Below, piece by piece: positions 21,399-32,400 of a stretch of 64,000 nucleotides of DNA. Position 1 is the stretch's first letter. Every line of letters begins with the position of its first letter. Source of the stretch: Anodontia alba (taxonomy: Eukaryota; Mollusca; Bivalvia; Lucinida; Lucinidae); assembly GCA_964016985.1 (NCBI GenBank), contig OZ024821.1, forward strand, positions 129,598,323 to 129,662,322. The letters run 5' to 3'. The notes beneath the pieces are model-generated. The model saw nothing but the letters and a program-made list of their open reading frames with translations. It had not been told where the DNA came from and made no database searches. The position numbers and the translations under genes were made by a program.

Positions 21399-22229
21399 GA
21401 GTTTGTCATTTCTCCGGAAGCACTTAATAAAAAGGACATGTACACTGTTAAAAAATCCCATAAATTTTACTCTAAACTAACTGGAAACTGACTGTCAGTT
21501 TACCGTTAAGTTTTACGGGTGCCCGTAGATTATTTACAGGAATCACCTCGCTAGATAGGACAAAGAAGGCCAAGACAGGTAACGTAGCACAGAGTAAAGG
21601 CGTTAACTACCACACCCTATCTAAAACCCATCCATTCTTATCTCAGTCTAGAAGATAATTCCGGCAAAAAATCTATAGTGCCAGTAAAAATGTAACGGTA
21701 AATATACTGGAAGCCAGTTGCCAGTGACAATACCCTAACACCTACGGGAATATTTTCAGTGTATTGGTTCAATGCTATTTTTCATAGACTGCTCAGTGTT
21801 ATTTATAACCAAGTATTAGCTTTCACTAAAAAGCTTGGTCTACGCTTAGCACACGATAAGTGTTTAAGCTGATTGAAGATTGACAGCAGTCAGTTTTAAC
21901 ATTTATTGTTTGCTAAGCATATATCATGCTTTTTGTTTATTGATGTCTATAGTCTAATTCAAATTGTTTGTGGACAAGCATTTCAGCTTCTCGTGCAAAG
22001 CGGATGCGGTTCCCGACAATACAATTACTACCTTCAAACAAACGAAAGCAATAATTGTTGAATTTACCTCTGTTTCTTCACACTTTCCTGGTGACGATCA
22101 GAACATCGATAGTTTTGAATGGAATTTTCAAAACTGCCCTAGTGATGCACGCAATTTTGTATGACGTCACGTAAGCCTAACGCTGATGGTGCCATAAGTG
22201 AATAGTAACGTTATTCAATTACTTGGCAT
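21399..22229. other. Intron, mostly unrecognised
   Basis: AGTATTAGCTTTCACTAAAAAGC and TTGGTCTACGCTTAGC near 21820 recur near 24310 (AATTAGCTTTCATAAAG, CTCGGTCTACGCTTAAG) and inverted near 24600, so part is an old repeat. No other feature. Confidence 0.4.
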
Positions 22230-22303
22230 CACGAGAACATGCCTATATAATGTGGTTTTTGGTGGTAAAATTTTTAACATATTTGAATAGGCTTGTTTTC
22301 GTA
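22230..22303 (+). mobile_element. Family A element with internal deletion
   Basis: CACGAGAACATGCCTATATA joins directly to TTTTTGGTGGTAAAATTTTT and the right end GGCTTGTTTTCGTA. The palindrome and most of the left arm are gone. Only about 74 bases remain, with both termini. Confidence 0.88.
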
Positions 22304-22547
22304 ATAGAAATATTTGATAATTCAAACATGACTTTAACGTTTTCCCATTGAGCCCTATGAAAACGTCACCTTGATCAAGCTACAAAAAATCGCGTCGTCA
22401 ACGTAGTGCATGAAAAAGGACGCGTTTGATAACGTCGCATGTAAACCTTTACTTTTTTCCACGTCCGCTGCAAAAGTTCATTAGAAAATTTTGCAGTAAC
22501 GTCGATTTTCTTTTCTGTATCATGTTAGAATCGAAATAATTTTTCTT

Positions 22548-22690
22548 TACTGTGAATTATCGCGAAAAATGCATGGTGTTGTCGTGCAGATGCGAATATT
22601 ATTTCACTCCGGCTTCGCCGTCGTGAATTATTACTTCGCACCCTGCCCTCCAACACCATGCGTTGTTCACGATAATTCACAGTAGAAAAA
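22548..22690. repeat. Foldback
   Basis: TACTGTGAATTATCGCGAAA, ATGCATGGTGTTG face CAACACCATGCGTTGTTCAC, GATAATTCACAGTA. The loop contains CTCCGGCTTCGCCGTCGTG. Confidence 0.75.
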
Positions 22691-23166
22691 TAGTTCTTAA
22701 ATATGATACGAATTAAACAGGAACAAATATAAAAATAATGTTTTAAATGTTGCCACAACACTTAGAGTTTGTGTAAATAATGGCTTTGAACCAGATGAGA
22801 AGTTTAGTTGTGGAAGTAGTTAAGGTGTGATTTCTATAAGTTTTGTGTCAGCCCTTTAAAACATTGAAGCGGCATTGGGGATGTAATTCTGCAAATAGTT
22901 TTTGCCTCCCCTCTGAAAAGTCAAAATAGTCTACTCCAGACGGAAAGAACTAGATCCCTTTCAGAGTACATTCTTCCCTTTTAGAATGGACCCATTTTCA
23001 GAAAGAGGTTCATGCATAAGAAAGCAAACAGGAAGTTGATGAAAAATATACCCACTATATCAAGTGCCCACACGAAATCCCTCGCCTTGCCGTCACTGCA
23101 TACCTATACATGAAAAACATAAACAAACACACAAAAAAAACAACAACAATAAACAGCAAACACACA

Positions 23167-23213
<47 letters not shown>

Positions 23214-23900
23214 GAAATACCACAAGCACGCGAAGCACAGTTTTCCTGGGGCACAAAAGAAAGAAGAGATAAGGGACAATGACAAGACACAATGGCAGAG
23301 TTGCAATAACCGACCTCCAAAAAAGAACTGCGGTAATCAAACTGTCTTGGAATGGTCAGCAGAAACAGAGTAAGGGGCGGGGATGGGGTTTAAACTTGTT
23401 TTACTTACTCGAAAGCTCGCCCTTAATGCTGATCCTAAATGCTGATGGAGCTAAAAATTACAATTAATATAAATGTACCAGCAAACCTAAAATGCGACCT
23501 CTGCGACCAGCAAAGACTCAGATCAGCTTGCGCATCCGCACAGTCTGATCAGAGGCATCGCTGATCGAATTGACCTACAGCCTCTAGACTTTCTAAAGAG
23601 GGATAAACGAGAACCCTTGTCGCACTGGGTGGGTGTACGGGCTGATCTGAGTCTTTGTTGGTTACTCAGGTCTTATTTAAGGTTTTGTCGTGCGCTGGCT
23701 CATATATGTTCGGTCCGCGAAGGGTCCCCTTCCTGAATAGTAAAACATCATGGTAAAACAAAACTGATTAAAAAACTGTAATGAAACAGAGTAGAGAGGA
23801 AAAATGGTAATTTGAGGTAATCTGCATGTCAAGATTCAGTTATTCAATATTGCCCTTAAATATAGTGTTCTAAACTAAAGTCTGTTTTGAAGCAAAACAA
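22691..23900. other. Intron with (CA)n and a hairpin fragment
   Basis: Contains a (CA)n microsatellite at 23158-23212 and a K/H-type hairpin fragment at about 23495-23710 (AGACTCAGATCAGCTTGCGC, GCATCCGCACAGTCTGATCA). Frames across the (CA)n on both strands are repeat translations. Confidence 0.6.
23158..23212. repeat. (CA)n microsatellite
   Basis: About 27 CA units with one AAA interruption near the left end. Confidence 0.97.
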
Positions 23901-24676
23901 GGTGAATCCTCGTTACAATGACAACATTTGTTTTAAACCATGTTGCAATTATAATAAATTTGCTGTTGTAAAGAATGCTTAATGAGCAGAATGGTTTGTA
24001 AAAAGGCCTTTTTTTCTTATAGATTATACATTTCGGATATTTATTAAAATCAGTTAGCTTATTCTTACATATAACAAAGACACATGTTTCTTGAAGTATT
24101 TAAAAATACTGTTCTTGATTATTTGTTAACTGTCGTCTCTAAAGCGAAGACTTTCTGCCAGTCAGATAATCATTTTAACGAATTTTGGTCTGTCCGCATG
24201 GTCGTAGATAATCCTAGAGATTGCCAGTGTTTTGGAAGTTTAATGAAAGAGCATGGACGGTACAATGCAATTTCCATAGACTATTCGGTGTTATTATAAT
24301 AAAGAATTAGCTTTCATAAAGAAAAGACTCGGTCTACGCTTAAGCGTACAAGAAATAGCTGTGTTTCCACTAACCCGATCGACCCTGTTTCAAACACCCG
24401 ACTCTGTTATTTTTTATCAGTAAAAATACAAAATAAAAAGTAAAGCACCGACCCTCAACAAAATACCTGCATTTTCATAAAATTATAGGCCCGATCCTCT
24501 TCTTTTCTGGAGAAAAAATAAAAAAATAAAAACAAGTTTCTCCTACCTACCGACCAATTATTTTCAGCATGTTACAGCTACTCGTATTTTTTAGCACATA
24601 TTGCTTGGCTTAGACCAAGCTTTTTGTGTAATATTTGTATTGTTTTATCGAGTGTCGGTATAAAGATGGTTGACTG
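23901..24676 (+). mobile_element. Family E element ending 8 bases before an exon
   Basis: Left end GGTGAATCCTCGTTACAATG. Right end ATCGAGTGTCGGTATAAAGA-TGGTTGACTG, followed by TA and TTTCAG. The interior is longer than the 12.5 kb copy and seems to carry a further insertion at about 24140-24610, whose edges show the inverted phrase CTTGGTCTACGC / GCTTAGACCAAGC. Confidence 0.7.
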
Positions 24677-24684
24677 TATTTCAG

Positions 24685-24827
24685 GTTGGATAAATACTTT
24701 GTTGTCTTGGAAGGCGATTATTCCGCTATCGCGTTTGACTTACTGCGCCTATCTGGTTCACCCAGTTGTTATGCTTACCTACTACTTGAGCAGAAGAACA
24801 CTTTTGTATTATACAGACATGGAAATC
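24685..24827 (+). CDS. nrf-6-like: nrf-6-like gene, visible exon 6
   Basis: Acceptor GTATTTCAG ends at 24684 and donor GTAAGT starts at 24828. 143 bases, phase 1 to phase 0. Residues GWINTLLSWKAIIPLSRLTY, CAYLVHPVVMLTYYLSRRTL, LYYTDMEI. P-SRLTYCAYLVHP is a very conserved NRF-6 motif. Another 40-60 residues (the last transmembrane helix and tail) would be expected in a further exon, which I did not find before 60 kb. Confidence 0.9.
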
Positions 24828-24834
24828 GTAAGTA

Positions 24835-24880
24835 CAGTGAACCCTCGTTACAACGATAGCATTTGTTCCTAAGCAGATAA
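24835..24880 (+). mobile_element. Family E terminus right after a donor
   Basis: TA then CAGTGAACCCTCGTTACAAC, GATAGCATTTGTTCC. The insertion begins at intron position +8, leaving GTAAGT intact. The other end was not found. Confidence 0.65.
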
Positions 24881-25005
24881 CAGCAGATAAATGCACTCTG
24901 CATGCAAACCAAACCGAATGCGATTTTGAAAAGAGTATTACGCCAAATACGTTAAGCGTCCTAATAGTTTAAGCTGGATCCTCTCTCTCAGCTTTATTGT
25001 TCTGA

Positions 25006-25247
25006 GCCCAGTTATTCAAAACTAACAATATCGTTAGTTAACGTATCATTCAAACTTTGATCATTAAATATGGCATATATGCTAATATTGTTCCTGAAAA
25101 ACTGTGAGTAGCTTTTGCATTTGCAAAAGCTACTCACATTTTTTCAGCCGAAATACTTGTTAATTTGGTATTGTACTTACTAGAACAGTTAACATTTTGA
25201 CCACTAACGAGCTCGTTAAGCTAACAATGCTTTGAACAACTGGGCCC
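25006..25247. mobile_element. Family D element
   Basis: GCCCAGTTATTCAAAACTAA to TTTGAACAACTGGGCCC, flanked by TGA on both sides (possible 3-base target duplication). The centre is a strong hairpin, GTGAGTAGCTTTTGCATTTG, CAAAAGCTACTCAC. Confidence 0.88.
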
Positions 25248-25265
25248 TGATGTAAGAAATATTTA

Positions 25266-25622
25266 CATCGAATCCTCATTACAACGATAGCATTTGTGCT
25301 CAGATATTCCCAGTTAGCATTCTTTATAAATCTATAGCGGACCATTCTCGGCCTGCCAGGGTAGCTGACGGGCCGATAACGGCCCCCTACAGATTTATAA
25401 AGAATGCTAGCTGGGTTGCCATTAAAATGAATAACCAGCTGTAAAGAATCCTTAAACACATCAAAATGATATGTGAGAAATGGTTTGTATTATTTTCTAT
25501 AGATATTGAGGCGATTCTAACAAATACCAAAAGATCCTCTTGTGCGGTGGTTTTGTTCCAGTCAAAGTATCATTATAAGGTTGTCGCTTTATCGAGTTTT
25601 TGTATAAAAAGGTTTGCCAGTA
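25266..25622 (+). mobile_element. Family E element with a nested foldback B
   Basis: Left end CATCGAATCCTCATTACAAC, right end TTTATCGAGTTTTTGTATAA-AAAGG. Foldback B occupies 25309-25415. Half of the shared palindrome survives (TTGAGGCGATTCTAACAAATAC near 25508). Confidence 0.65.
25309..25415. mobile_element. Family B foldback (about 107 bp)
   Basis: Reference entry for B. Nearly the whole element is palindromic: CCCAGYTAGCATTCT, then TTATAAATCTA or ACGTAAATCTA, GCGGGCCGTTATCGGCCCGT, then loop CAGGGTAGCTGACGGG and the complementary arm ending AATGCTAGCTGGG. Here the left arm has substitutions (GACCATTCTCGGCCTG). Confidence 0.9.
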
Positions 25623-25780
25623 TACACTTTGCGACGCAGCTTACTTGAAATAAAGACCTATAACGTGACCTTTGCAAGAACAAAATAAGAATGTTAAGCG
25701 GAGACACTTGGTTATATAAAGCCTCATTATATATTGTGATTTTCAAGGCTGAAAGATTTTTTTCAACTTTAGAACACCAT

Positions 25781-25975
25781 TTAACCCTTGTCATGCTGAA
25801 TAAATTAAGATGCCACGCCCACTTCTAATATCCAGCCAGTCAGATTACTTGATCCGGTTTTTGAATAGGAAATCACATATTTAATAGCAAACTGTAAATC
25901 TGAAGAAGCCAACTGATCTGGATCTACACTATTTGCTAGGACAGGGCATGTCGTGTTCAGCATGAGAAGGGTTAA
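25781..25975. mobile_element. Family C element
   Basis: TTAACCCTTGTCATGCTGAA to TTCAGCATGAGAAGGGTTAA, TTAA at both edges. Confidence 0.88.
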
Positions 25976-26000
25976 TTATAACCAACAAGACAAAATATTT

Positions 26001-27472
26001 AGACGTTAACATCTAAGTATACCGGCGAAAATTTTGTCCATGTTTACGTAGAGATATGGGACAAGGGTATACTAAAGTTTAACAAGCAAATTCCATAGGA
26101 AACTTATGTCCCCGCCTTATTTTCATTTGAGCTGTTAAAAATGAATAAGTTAACCAGAGGACCATTGGTCCTGTATCACTTACCCAAGTATTGAAGCAGG
26201 AAAAAATTGAAGCTAAAAATGTGGGAAAAAAAAAACAAAAACAAAAAAAAAAAAAAAAACAATAAAAAACATAATTTCAAGATTCCAAGAGCACGTGTAT
26301 ATTCTCAGACCACAAGCAAAATGCCTGTAAAGTTTCAGAAGCATTTGCTTAAAGCTGTGGGAGGAGTTGTGCTTACAAGGTACCTACTACTATATGCCTT
26401 TTCATAGTATTGATGCATGAAAAAAGTCTATGTTAAAAGTTAAAAATGTGAAAAAAGTAAAAAAAAGAAAAGTAATTTCAAAATTCTGTGAAAAGCATAT
26501 GCATATTTTCAGACTATGGTTAAAACATCTGTATAGTTTCAGTGGGAATGGTATAAAAATGAAGGAGGAGTTGCACTCACAAGGTGCCTACTATATACAC
26601 TTTCATACTATTAAAGCATGAAAAAAATGTAAGTTAAAAATGTGAAAAATTTGAAAAAAAAAATTCAAGATTCTGTAAAAAGCACAAGCATATCTTCAGA
26701 TTATGATTAAGATACCTGTAGAGTTTCAGAAAGATCGGTATAGAACTGTAGGAGGAGTTGCGCTCACAAGGTTCTCACTACAAACTCGGAACCATGCAAA
26801 AAGTCTCGAAGTTTCAGAATAATCGGTATAAAACTGTAGGAGGAGTTGCACTCACCAGGTTCCCACTACAAACTCGGAACCATGCAAAAAAAGTCTAAGT
26901 TTAAAATTTGACAAAAGTGACAAAAATAATAATAATAAAATAAAAAATAATAAAAAAAATAAATAAATTAAGGATTCTGTAAAAAGCACATGTGCATATT
27001 TTCAGACCATAATAAAAACACCTGTAAAGTTTCAAAAGGATCGGTCCAAAACTGTAGGAGGAGTTGCGCTCACAAGGTACCTACTACAAACTCGGAACCA
27101 CGCACTACGCATCATGCACCACGCACCACGGAAAGCCGAATACCTTGCCGAATACCATGTCCCCTCGCTTTTCTTCAAAAAGGCGGGGAACAATAATTTT
27201 TCAATGCAATTGGTAAAAAAGAAAAACAGTGTGATTCTTTAATGTTTGCTTTTATAAAGCTTTATGAAATTACTTGATTGAAATGATAATAAAATAGACA
27301 TTAATCTGCTTATAACACATCAGTTGTTTTAAGATTTTTTGTATTTGCCGGGATCGTCACAAACCGACATCCCGGCAAAATATAAAACGTCCTTAGTGAG
27401 CTAATCGAATAGTCTTCCATATGTAAAAGTCCAAAGCTATATTAAGAGACCGGCGCGATTCGCGCGCCGGTC
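26001..27472 (+). mobile_element. Element M, plus copy, with an inserted tandem array
   Basis: Left part 26001-26077 (GTATACCGGCGAAAATTTTG, GAGATATGGGACAAGGGTAT), right part 27194-27472 (TTGCCGGGATCGTCACAAAC, GTCCTTAGTGAGCTAATCGA, ending in the hairpin ACCGGCGCGATTCGCGCGCC-GGT). A second copy in reverse orientation lies at 45618-46173 without the array. Confidence 0.75.
26078..27193 (+). mobile_element. P-like element with a 145-190 bp tandem core
   Basis: Inserted in M. Starts CTTATGTCCCCGCCTTATTT and ends CCTCGCTTTTCTTCAAAAAG, GCGGGGAAC, a terminal hairpin. Five to six units contain CATATTTTCAGACTATGGTT, CACCTGTAAAGTTTCA, AACTGTAGGAGGAGTTGCGC, TCACAAGGTACCTACTACAA, ACTCGGAACCATGC, with A-rich spacers. 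Confidence 0.7.
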
Positions 27473-27498
27473 AATAACTTTATAGTTATAACAAATAA

Positions 27499-27714
27499 GC
27501 CGGGACACAGCATTTCCTAAAATATTGCATGTCCATTAAGCAAATGCACAGGATGATCAGTAATTGCTTCGCTTTGTGTGGGTAGCCAAACATTCAAGCT
27601 TTCTTTAGACGGAAGACAGAGGATCTGTTTAGAATGTGCGGACGAGCAGATAGATCGGAATCTTAGCTGGGCGCACAATCAATCTTGTTGGAAATGCTGT
27701 GACCCGGCTCAAAT
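27499..27714. mobile_element. Family K element
   Basis: GCCGGGACACAGCATTTCCT to AGGAAATGCTGTGACCCGG-CTC; internal hairpins diverged. Confidence 0.75.
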
Positions 27715-27851
27715 AATAATTCACATGTAGTAAGCGGTGCAAAGACCTGTTAAATTAATTGTGAAATTTTCACCTATGAGTCCAATTGTATTAACAGTTT
27801 CATGAATTAAAGATATTAAAGAATGATAAGCACATTTGAGTTTTGTCAGTA

Positions 27852-29117
27852 CGAAGGTCGTGCAAAAAGTTCTGTCACTAATAGGCTTCCTTGGTTTTAT
27901 CCCAGGTATATTTTAAAATGCTTCACTGCACTTGAATGGTGTGTTGAATAGCTAACGATACACGTGTATTTCGTGCAAATTGCTTTCCAACTGACCGAGT
28001 TATTTCAAATTGAAATTGATGCAGTCATATACACTGACCAATTTACTTGTTACATTGGAACATGGACCAGAAGACTGAAATTCGTAGCTATATTAAATGC
28101 GCCTTAGGCTTAATATAGATTCAAAGCAGATATTTAATGAATTGTGTGGTATATATGGAGCTCAGACCATTTCAATGCGCACAGTTTTTAGGTGGGTTAA
28201 AGCTTTTAAAGCTGGAAAATTTTCAGTTGAAGATGATACCCGTCCTGGAAGGCCTAAAACCTCTGTTACCAAGGCTAACATCGCTGCTGTAAAGATTGTG
28301 TGGTCGAACAGGATGCGCGATTGTCTGTCAAAGATATAGGTAGTTGTACTGGCATATCAGAAGGCAGTGTGCAAACAATTCTGAAAAAAAGTGTTTGGAC
28401 CTGAGAAAGGTTTGCGCTAGGTGGGTACCTCATTTGCTCACTGAGGAGCAAAAGACACAACGCCTTAAATGTGCCCGGGAACTTTTGAAAACATACAAAG
28501 GCTGTAATAGTCGGGTTATTTCTAACTTGCTAACATACGCTCATGTTTTGCCAAGAGAACCATAAGTTCGAAAAAGATGTACGCAATTTTCTTTAATTCA
28601 AGTGAGCCAGTCGTTCAAGTGCCTTGTCCATCTGGTCATACAATCACTGGCCGATTCTACAAGAATTCTGTACTGAAGAAAGTGAAAGAGTTTTACAATA
28701 AGAAATGACCAAGCAAAGGATGGTCAGGAGTCCACCTTTTACATGATAACGCCTCCTCTCATAAGTGTGAGGTTGTTAAGTCTTTTTTGGCTTCTGAAAA
28801 GGTGAAAGTTTTAAACCATCCACCTAATTCACCTGACCTGAGTCCCTGTGACTTTTTTTTATTTCCAAGGCTTAAGAAAATGCGTTCTGGAAATAAGTAT
28901 ACGTCTGGAAGTTCTCTTGGCAGCGCTATTTATCAGTGTCTCCAACAGATACCAAAAGAAGATTATTTATCTGCTTTTCGCGACTGGGCAAAAAGGTTAC
29001 AGAAATGTGTTTCAGTAAAGGGGGAATACTTTGAAGGTTTGTAATAAAAATATGTTTAATAAAACGTAGCACTGAAGTAATCCGAACCCAGTGACAAAAC
29101 TTTTTGCAGGACCCTCG
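27852..29117 (+). mobile_element. mariner transposon, complete ends
   Basis: TA target duplications at 27850-27851 and 29118-29119. The ends are inverted repeats of about 28 bases: CGAAGGTCGTGCAAAAAGTT and AACTTTTTGCAGGACCCTCG. At 1266 bp it has the usual size for mariner. Confidence 0.93.
28062..29044 (+). pseudogene. mariner transposase (DD34D), frameshifted
   Basis: Starts MDQKTEIRSYIKCAL, then shifts frame near 28095. The helix-turn-helix part has RPGRPKTSV. The linker region carries RWVPHLLTEEQK, in another frame. The C-terminal part has HDNASSH, then 34 residues after that Asp the third catalytic Asp in SPDLSPCDFFLFPRL, matching the mariner DD34D signature. Several frameshifts and stops (for example at 28338 and 28563) prevent a full product. 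The enzyme would cut and paste the element at TA sites. The intact ends mean it could have been moved by a transposase in trans. Confidence 0.92.
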
Positions 29118-29726
29118 TAGCAGTTTGATTTCAAATATTGTCAAACTAATTCATACAATTTTGGACGTAAGCTGCTTTCGACAAGTTTCAGAAAGTCGTT
29201 TTTGGCGGGGTGCTTTACTCGGAAAAAGTACATTTGCAAAACTTTGTCATGATTCAGTGTAAAACTTTTGGTCGTAACTACTGATTACGTACTAAATATT
29301 TAATTTTATCGGTGGTTAATAAATATCGAAAATTTCATTTTGCAAATAATAGTAAAGATGTTATGTAAATTTCTGAAATGTTCGCAATACTTATGGAACA
29401 TCAATAGTTAAAAGTCTGTGAAGATAACCAAAAAAAATGTTTTCTAACATTAAAAAAATGTGTAAATTAGAACTGCATAGGCTAGACCCATTTACGGCCC
29501 TTAAATAAAAGTTACGATTATTACTGGCAAACAAAGCACAGAAACAGGGTAATGACTAATCAGAGCAAAGTATCTTAATAAAGAATAGAACGCCAGGCGA
29601 AGAAATTATCTCTAAAGTGAAAGCACAGTTATTGAGATTGTACAACAGATATTCCACCGTCGACCGGTCTCTTGCATGAATATGAAGTGAAGAGCAAAGG
29701 TCATAAAAAGATACAAATGTACCAGT
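29118..29726. other. No feature recognised
   Basis: AT-rich sequence with no coding stretch and no repeat shared elsewhere in the window. Confidence 0.4.
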
Positions 29727-29729
29727 GAT

Positions 29730-30260
29730 GAGCCGCAAGGTGAGAAAACGTACCTACTGACAATTGCGCCTACATAACGAAAACACGCCTATTCAAATAT
29801 ATTAAAAATTTCACCACCAAAAACCGAAAGTTTTCAGATAAAAATTCTGATATTTTTTATATTTCTTCAAAAAACATAGATCGTGGGTACTCGTTAGGAC
29901 CGCCTCGCTAAGGCGATTCTAACGAGTACCCACAATCTATGTTTTCGAGCAGAAAGAAGAAAAATAATGAATACCCTGTAAACCCCAGCTTTACTATATA
30001 AAAGTGGGGTTTAGGGTATCAAAATTATATAGGTATGTTTTCGTGACGTGGCGAAGGAACGTACACAATACTGGTTAACCGCTTAGAGGACTAAGCCTGC
30101 CCAGTAAAAATGTGGTTAGGTAAATTGACTGCGCTCGACATGACCCATTGGGTTGACTTGCATCCTTAGCTATTCAAAATGCGCGAGTGACCGCGCAATT
30201 GCGCAAGCTGATCTTAATCTTCCTCTGGGCGCACATGTCCAAATGTACATTTTCTGACGT
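29730..30260. mobile_element. Family H element interrupted by A and by SINE-tail sequence
   Basis: Left end AGCCGCAAGGTGAGAAAACG-TACC. Family A at 29776-30045. A tail like that of the 9.63 kb SINE at about 30062-30160 (ACTGGTTAACCGCTTAGAGG, ACTAAGCCTGCCCAGTAAAA). Then the right half with CTTAGCTATTCAAAATGCGC and GTACATTTTCTGACGTGA. Confidence 0.7.
29776..30045 (-). mobile_element. Family A element nested in family H
   Basis: Complete copy; core GTTAGGACCGCCTCGCTAAGGCGATTCTAAC with two arm mismatches. Confidence 0.92.
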
Positions 30261-30300
30261 GAAGAAGACAAAGCACATGCCTTGTCAGGACTAATATATA

Positions 30301-30407
30301 CCCAGCTAGCATTCTACGTAAATCTACATCGGGCCGTCATCGGCCCGTCAGCTACCCTGACGGGCCGATGACGGCCCGATATAGATTTACGTAGAATGCT
30401 GACTGGG
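30301..30407. mobile_element. Family B foldback, GTCATCGG type
   Basis: Perfect or near-perfect palindrome of the ACGTAAATCTACATCGGGCC subtype, loop orientation CAGCTACCCTGACGGG. Confidence 0.92.
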
Positions 30408-30580
30408 TATGCTTCATTAATTTCAGAGCATTCTCTTCTGTGGATTCCTTTGCTTGTCCTATGGCTTCGCATTTATAGTATCGCTGGCCTACGAATCTCC
30501 GATGATGAGTTTAGAAAAGGTTTTGTTAGGAAGAGGAAAAAACAGTTAACATGCGAGCTGTACCATTGTTTCAGTTCTTT

Positions 30581-30687
30581 CCCAGTCAGCATTCTACGTA
30601 AATCTATATCGGGCCGTCATCGGCCCGTCAGGGTAGCTGACGGGCCGATGACGGCCCGATGTAGATTTACGTAGAATGCTAGCTGGG
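30581..30687. mobile_element. Family B foldback
   Basis: Same GTCATCGG subtype in the opposite loop orientation (CAGGGTAGCTGACGGG). Confidence 0.92.
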
Positions 30688-30797
30688 TTTATGTTAATTG
30701 TGCTCTACTGCGATTTATGATACAAAAACATATACATGTATTCAACAACTTATTAATAGCATTCTGACGTGTTAACTTGCAACGTACCGACCCTTAT

Positions 30798-31070
30798 CAC
30801 GAAAACATACCTATATAATTTTGACCCCCTCAAGCCCAACTTTTGTATAGAAAAAACTGGGGTTTACAGGGGTATACATTATTTTTCTTATTTCTGCTCA
30901 AAAACAAAGATTGTGCGTACTCGTTAGAACCGCATCGGCGAGGCGGTTCTAACGAGTACCCACAATCTATGTTTTGAGGAGCAATATGAAAAATATCAGA
31001 ATTTTTATCTATAACCGTTCAGGTTTTGGTGATGAAATTTTCAATATATTTGAATAGGCGTGTTTTTGTA
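30798..31070 (+). mobile_element. Family A element
   Basis: Complete. The left core arm has GTGCGTACTC and GCATCGGCG changes while the right arm is consensus. Confidence 0.92.
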
Positions 31071-31124
31071 ATGCTTAACTTGCTCAAGATCATTTGGCTT
31101 ATAAGTGATGAGATTGATTGGTAA

Positions 31125-31231
31125 CCCAGCTAGCATTCTACGTAAATCTACATCGGGCCGTCATCGGCCCGTCAGCTACCCTGACGGGCCGATGACGGCC
31201 CGATATAGATTTACGTAGAATGCTGACTAGG
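31125..31231. mobile_element. Family B foldback
   Basis: Almost identical to the 30301 copy, including loop orientation and the TGCTGACT right end, which suggests recent copying or duplication. Confidence 0.92.
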
Positions 31232-31586
31232 AAACCGTTGAAAACCTGGATAAACGGTTGCATGTTGGTAGTTTAATTTGATTGTGATAGGAACAGGAAG
31301 AACAGTTAAATCAGTGGCTGTACCATTGTTTATATTCATATATGTTTATTGTGCTCTACTGCGATTTATAATATGAAAATGTATCTACATGTATTCAAAC
31401 TAATAAACAACATTACATGCCTTTAATGTAGCAGAAACATTTTATGGACATTTACAGGTACCTCTAAAATAAGAATGTAGCTGTTTATGGACATGTAAGA
31501 GTACCTCTGGAATAACAAAGTAACGGAACGTATTAAACAACAGCTTACAAGTTAGGATGCACAAAAGCTAGAAACTAGCTTTATAT

Positions 31587-31838
31587 CACGAAAACATACC
31601 TATATAATTTTGACCCCGTTTAACCCCACTGTCATACAGTAAAATTGGGATTTACAAGGGTATACATTATTTCTCGTATTTCTTATCAAAAACCTAGTAT
31701 ATGGATACTCATTAGAACTGCCTCGCCGGTGCGGTTCTAACGAGTTTCTACAATCTATATTTTGGGCAGAAGTATGAAAAATATCAGAATTTTTTTATCT
31801 GAAAATTTTCAGTGTATTTTAATAGGCCTGTTTTCATA
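31587..31838 (+). mobile_element. Family A element
   Basis: Somewhat shortened in the right arm (GGTGGTAAAATTTTC missing). The core reads CATTAGAACTGCCTCGCCGG, TGCGGTTCTAACGAG. Confidence 0.9.
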
Positions 31839-32400
31839 ATGACGACCATTTAGCTAATCTGTGATGAGTCTAAGTAGGAAAGGTTAAATGAAAACCGTTA
31901 AAAGTGTTGTTAAACGGCTAATTTTGCAGCACTTTAATTTTAGTTTGTTAGCAAAAGGAAAAGACAGTTAACATAAGTTGCTACATCATTGTTTGAACAC
32001 AATCATGTCTTTTGTGCTGTACTGCGATTTATGATACAAATGCATCTACGTCGTAATCAAATTGGTTAACAACCTTACGTGCCTTTATATAGAAGGATGA
32101 TGTTTTATGAAAAATTTAGCGGTACTTCTAAATAACTAGGTATGGAGCGTTTTATTAACTTAAGGGGTACCACTAAAATAAAAAAAAAAGTAACGGAACA
32201 TATTCAACAACAAACTCGGATCGGATGCTCGAGAGCTAGAAACTTGCTTGACGTTACTGTGCCATTGTTTAAATTCACAATAGTTTTATTGTGCTGTTAT
32301 GTCATTTATGATATGGAAACTTATCTATGCACACAGATTAGTAACCTAACATGCCTAGCCTAGCATCCTGGTCCTGTTTGTGGATTTTCTTGTGGTCTGG

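Larger units (their letters stand above)
30410..32400 (+). repeat. Four diverged tandem copies of a roughly 650-bp segment
   Basis: TTGTGCTCTACTGCGATTTA-TGATA recurs at about 30700, 31352, 32013 and, worn, 32290. AACAGTTAA...CTGTACCATTGTTT precedes it in each. Family A copies sit at matching places in two of the units, so they probably were duplicated with the segment. Related sequence continues at 33180 and 33870. Confidence 0.65.

Noticed and set aside
23055..23373. Frames on both strands around 23.2 kb
   Set aside because: They consist mostly of (CA)n translated as TH or CV repeats.
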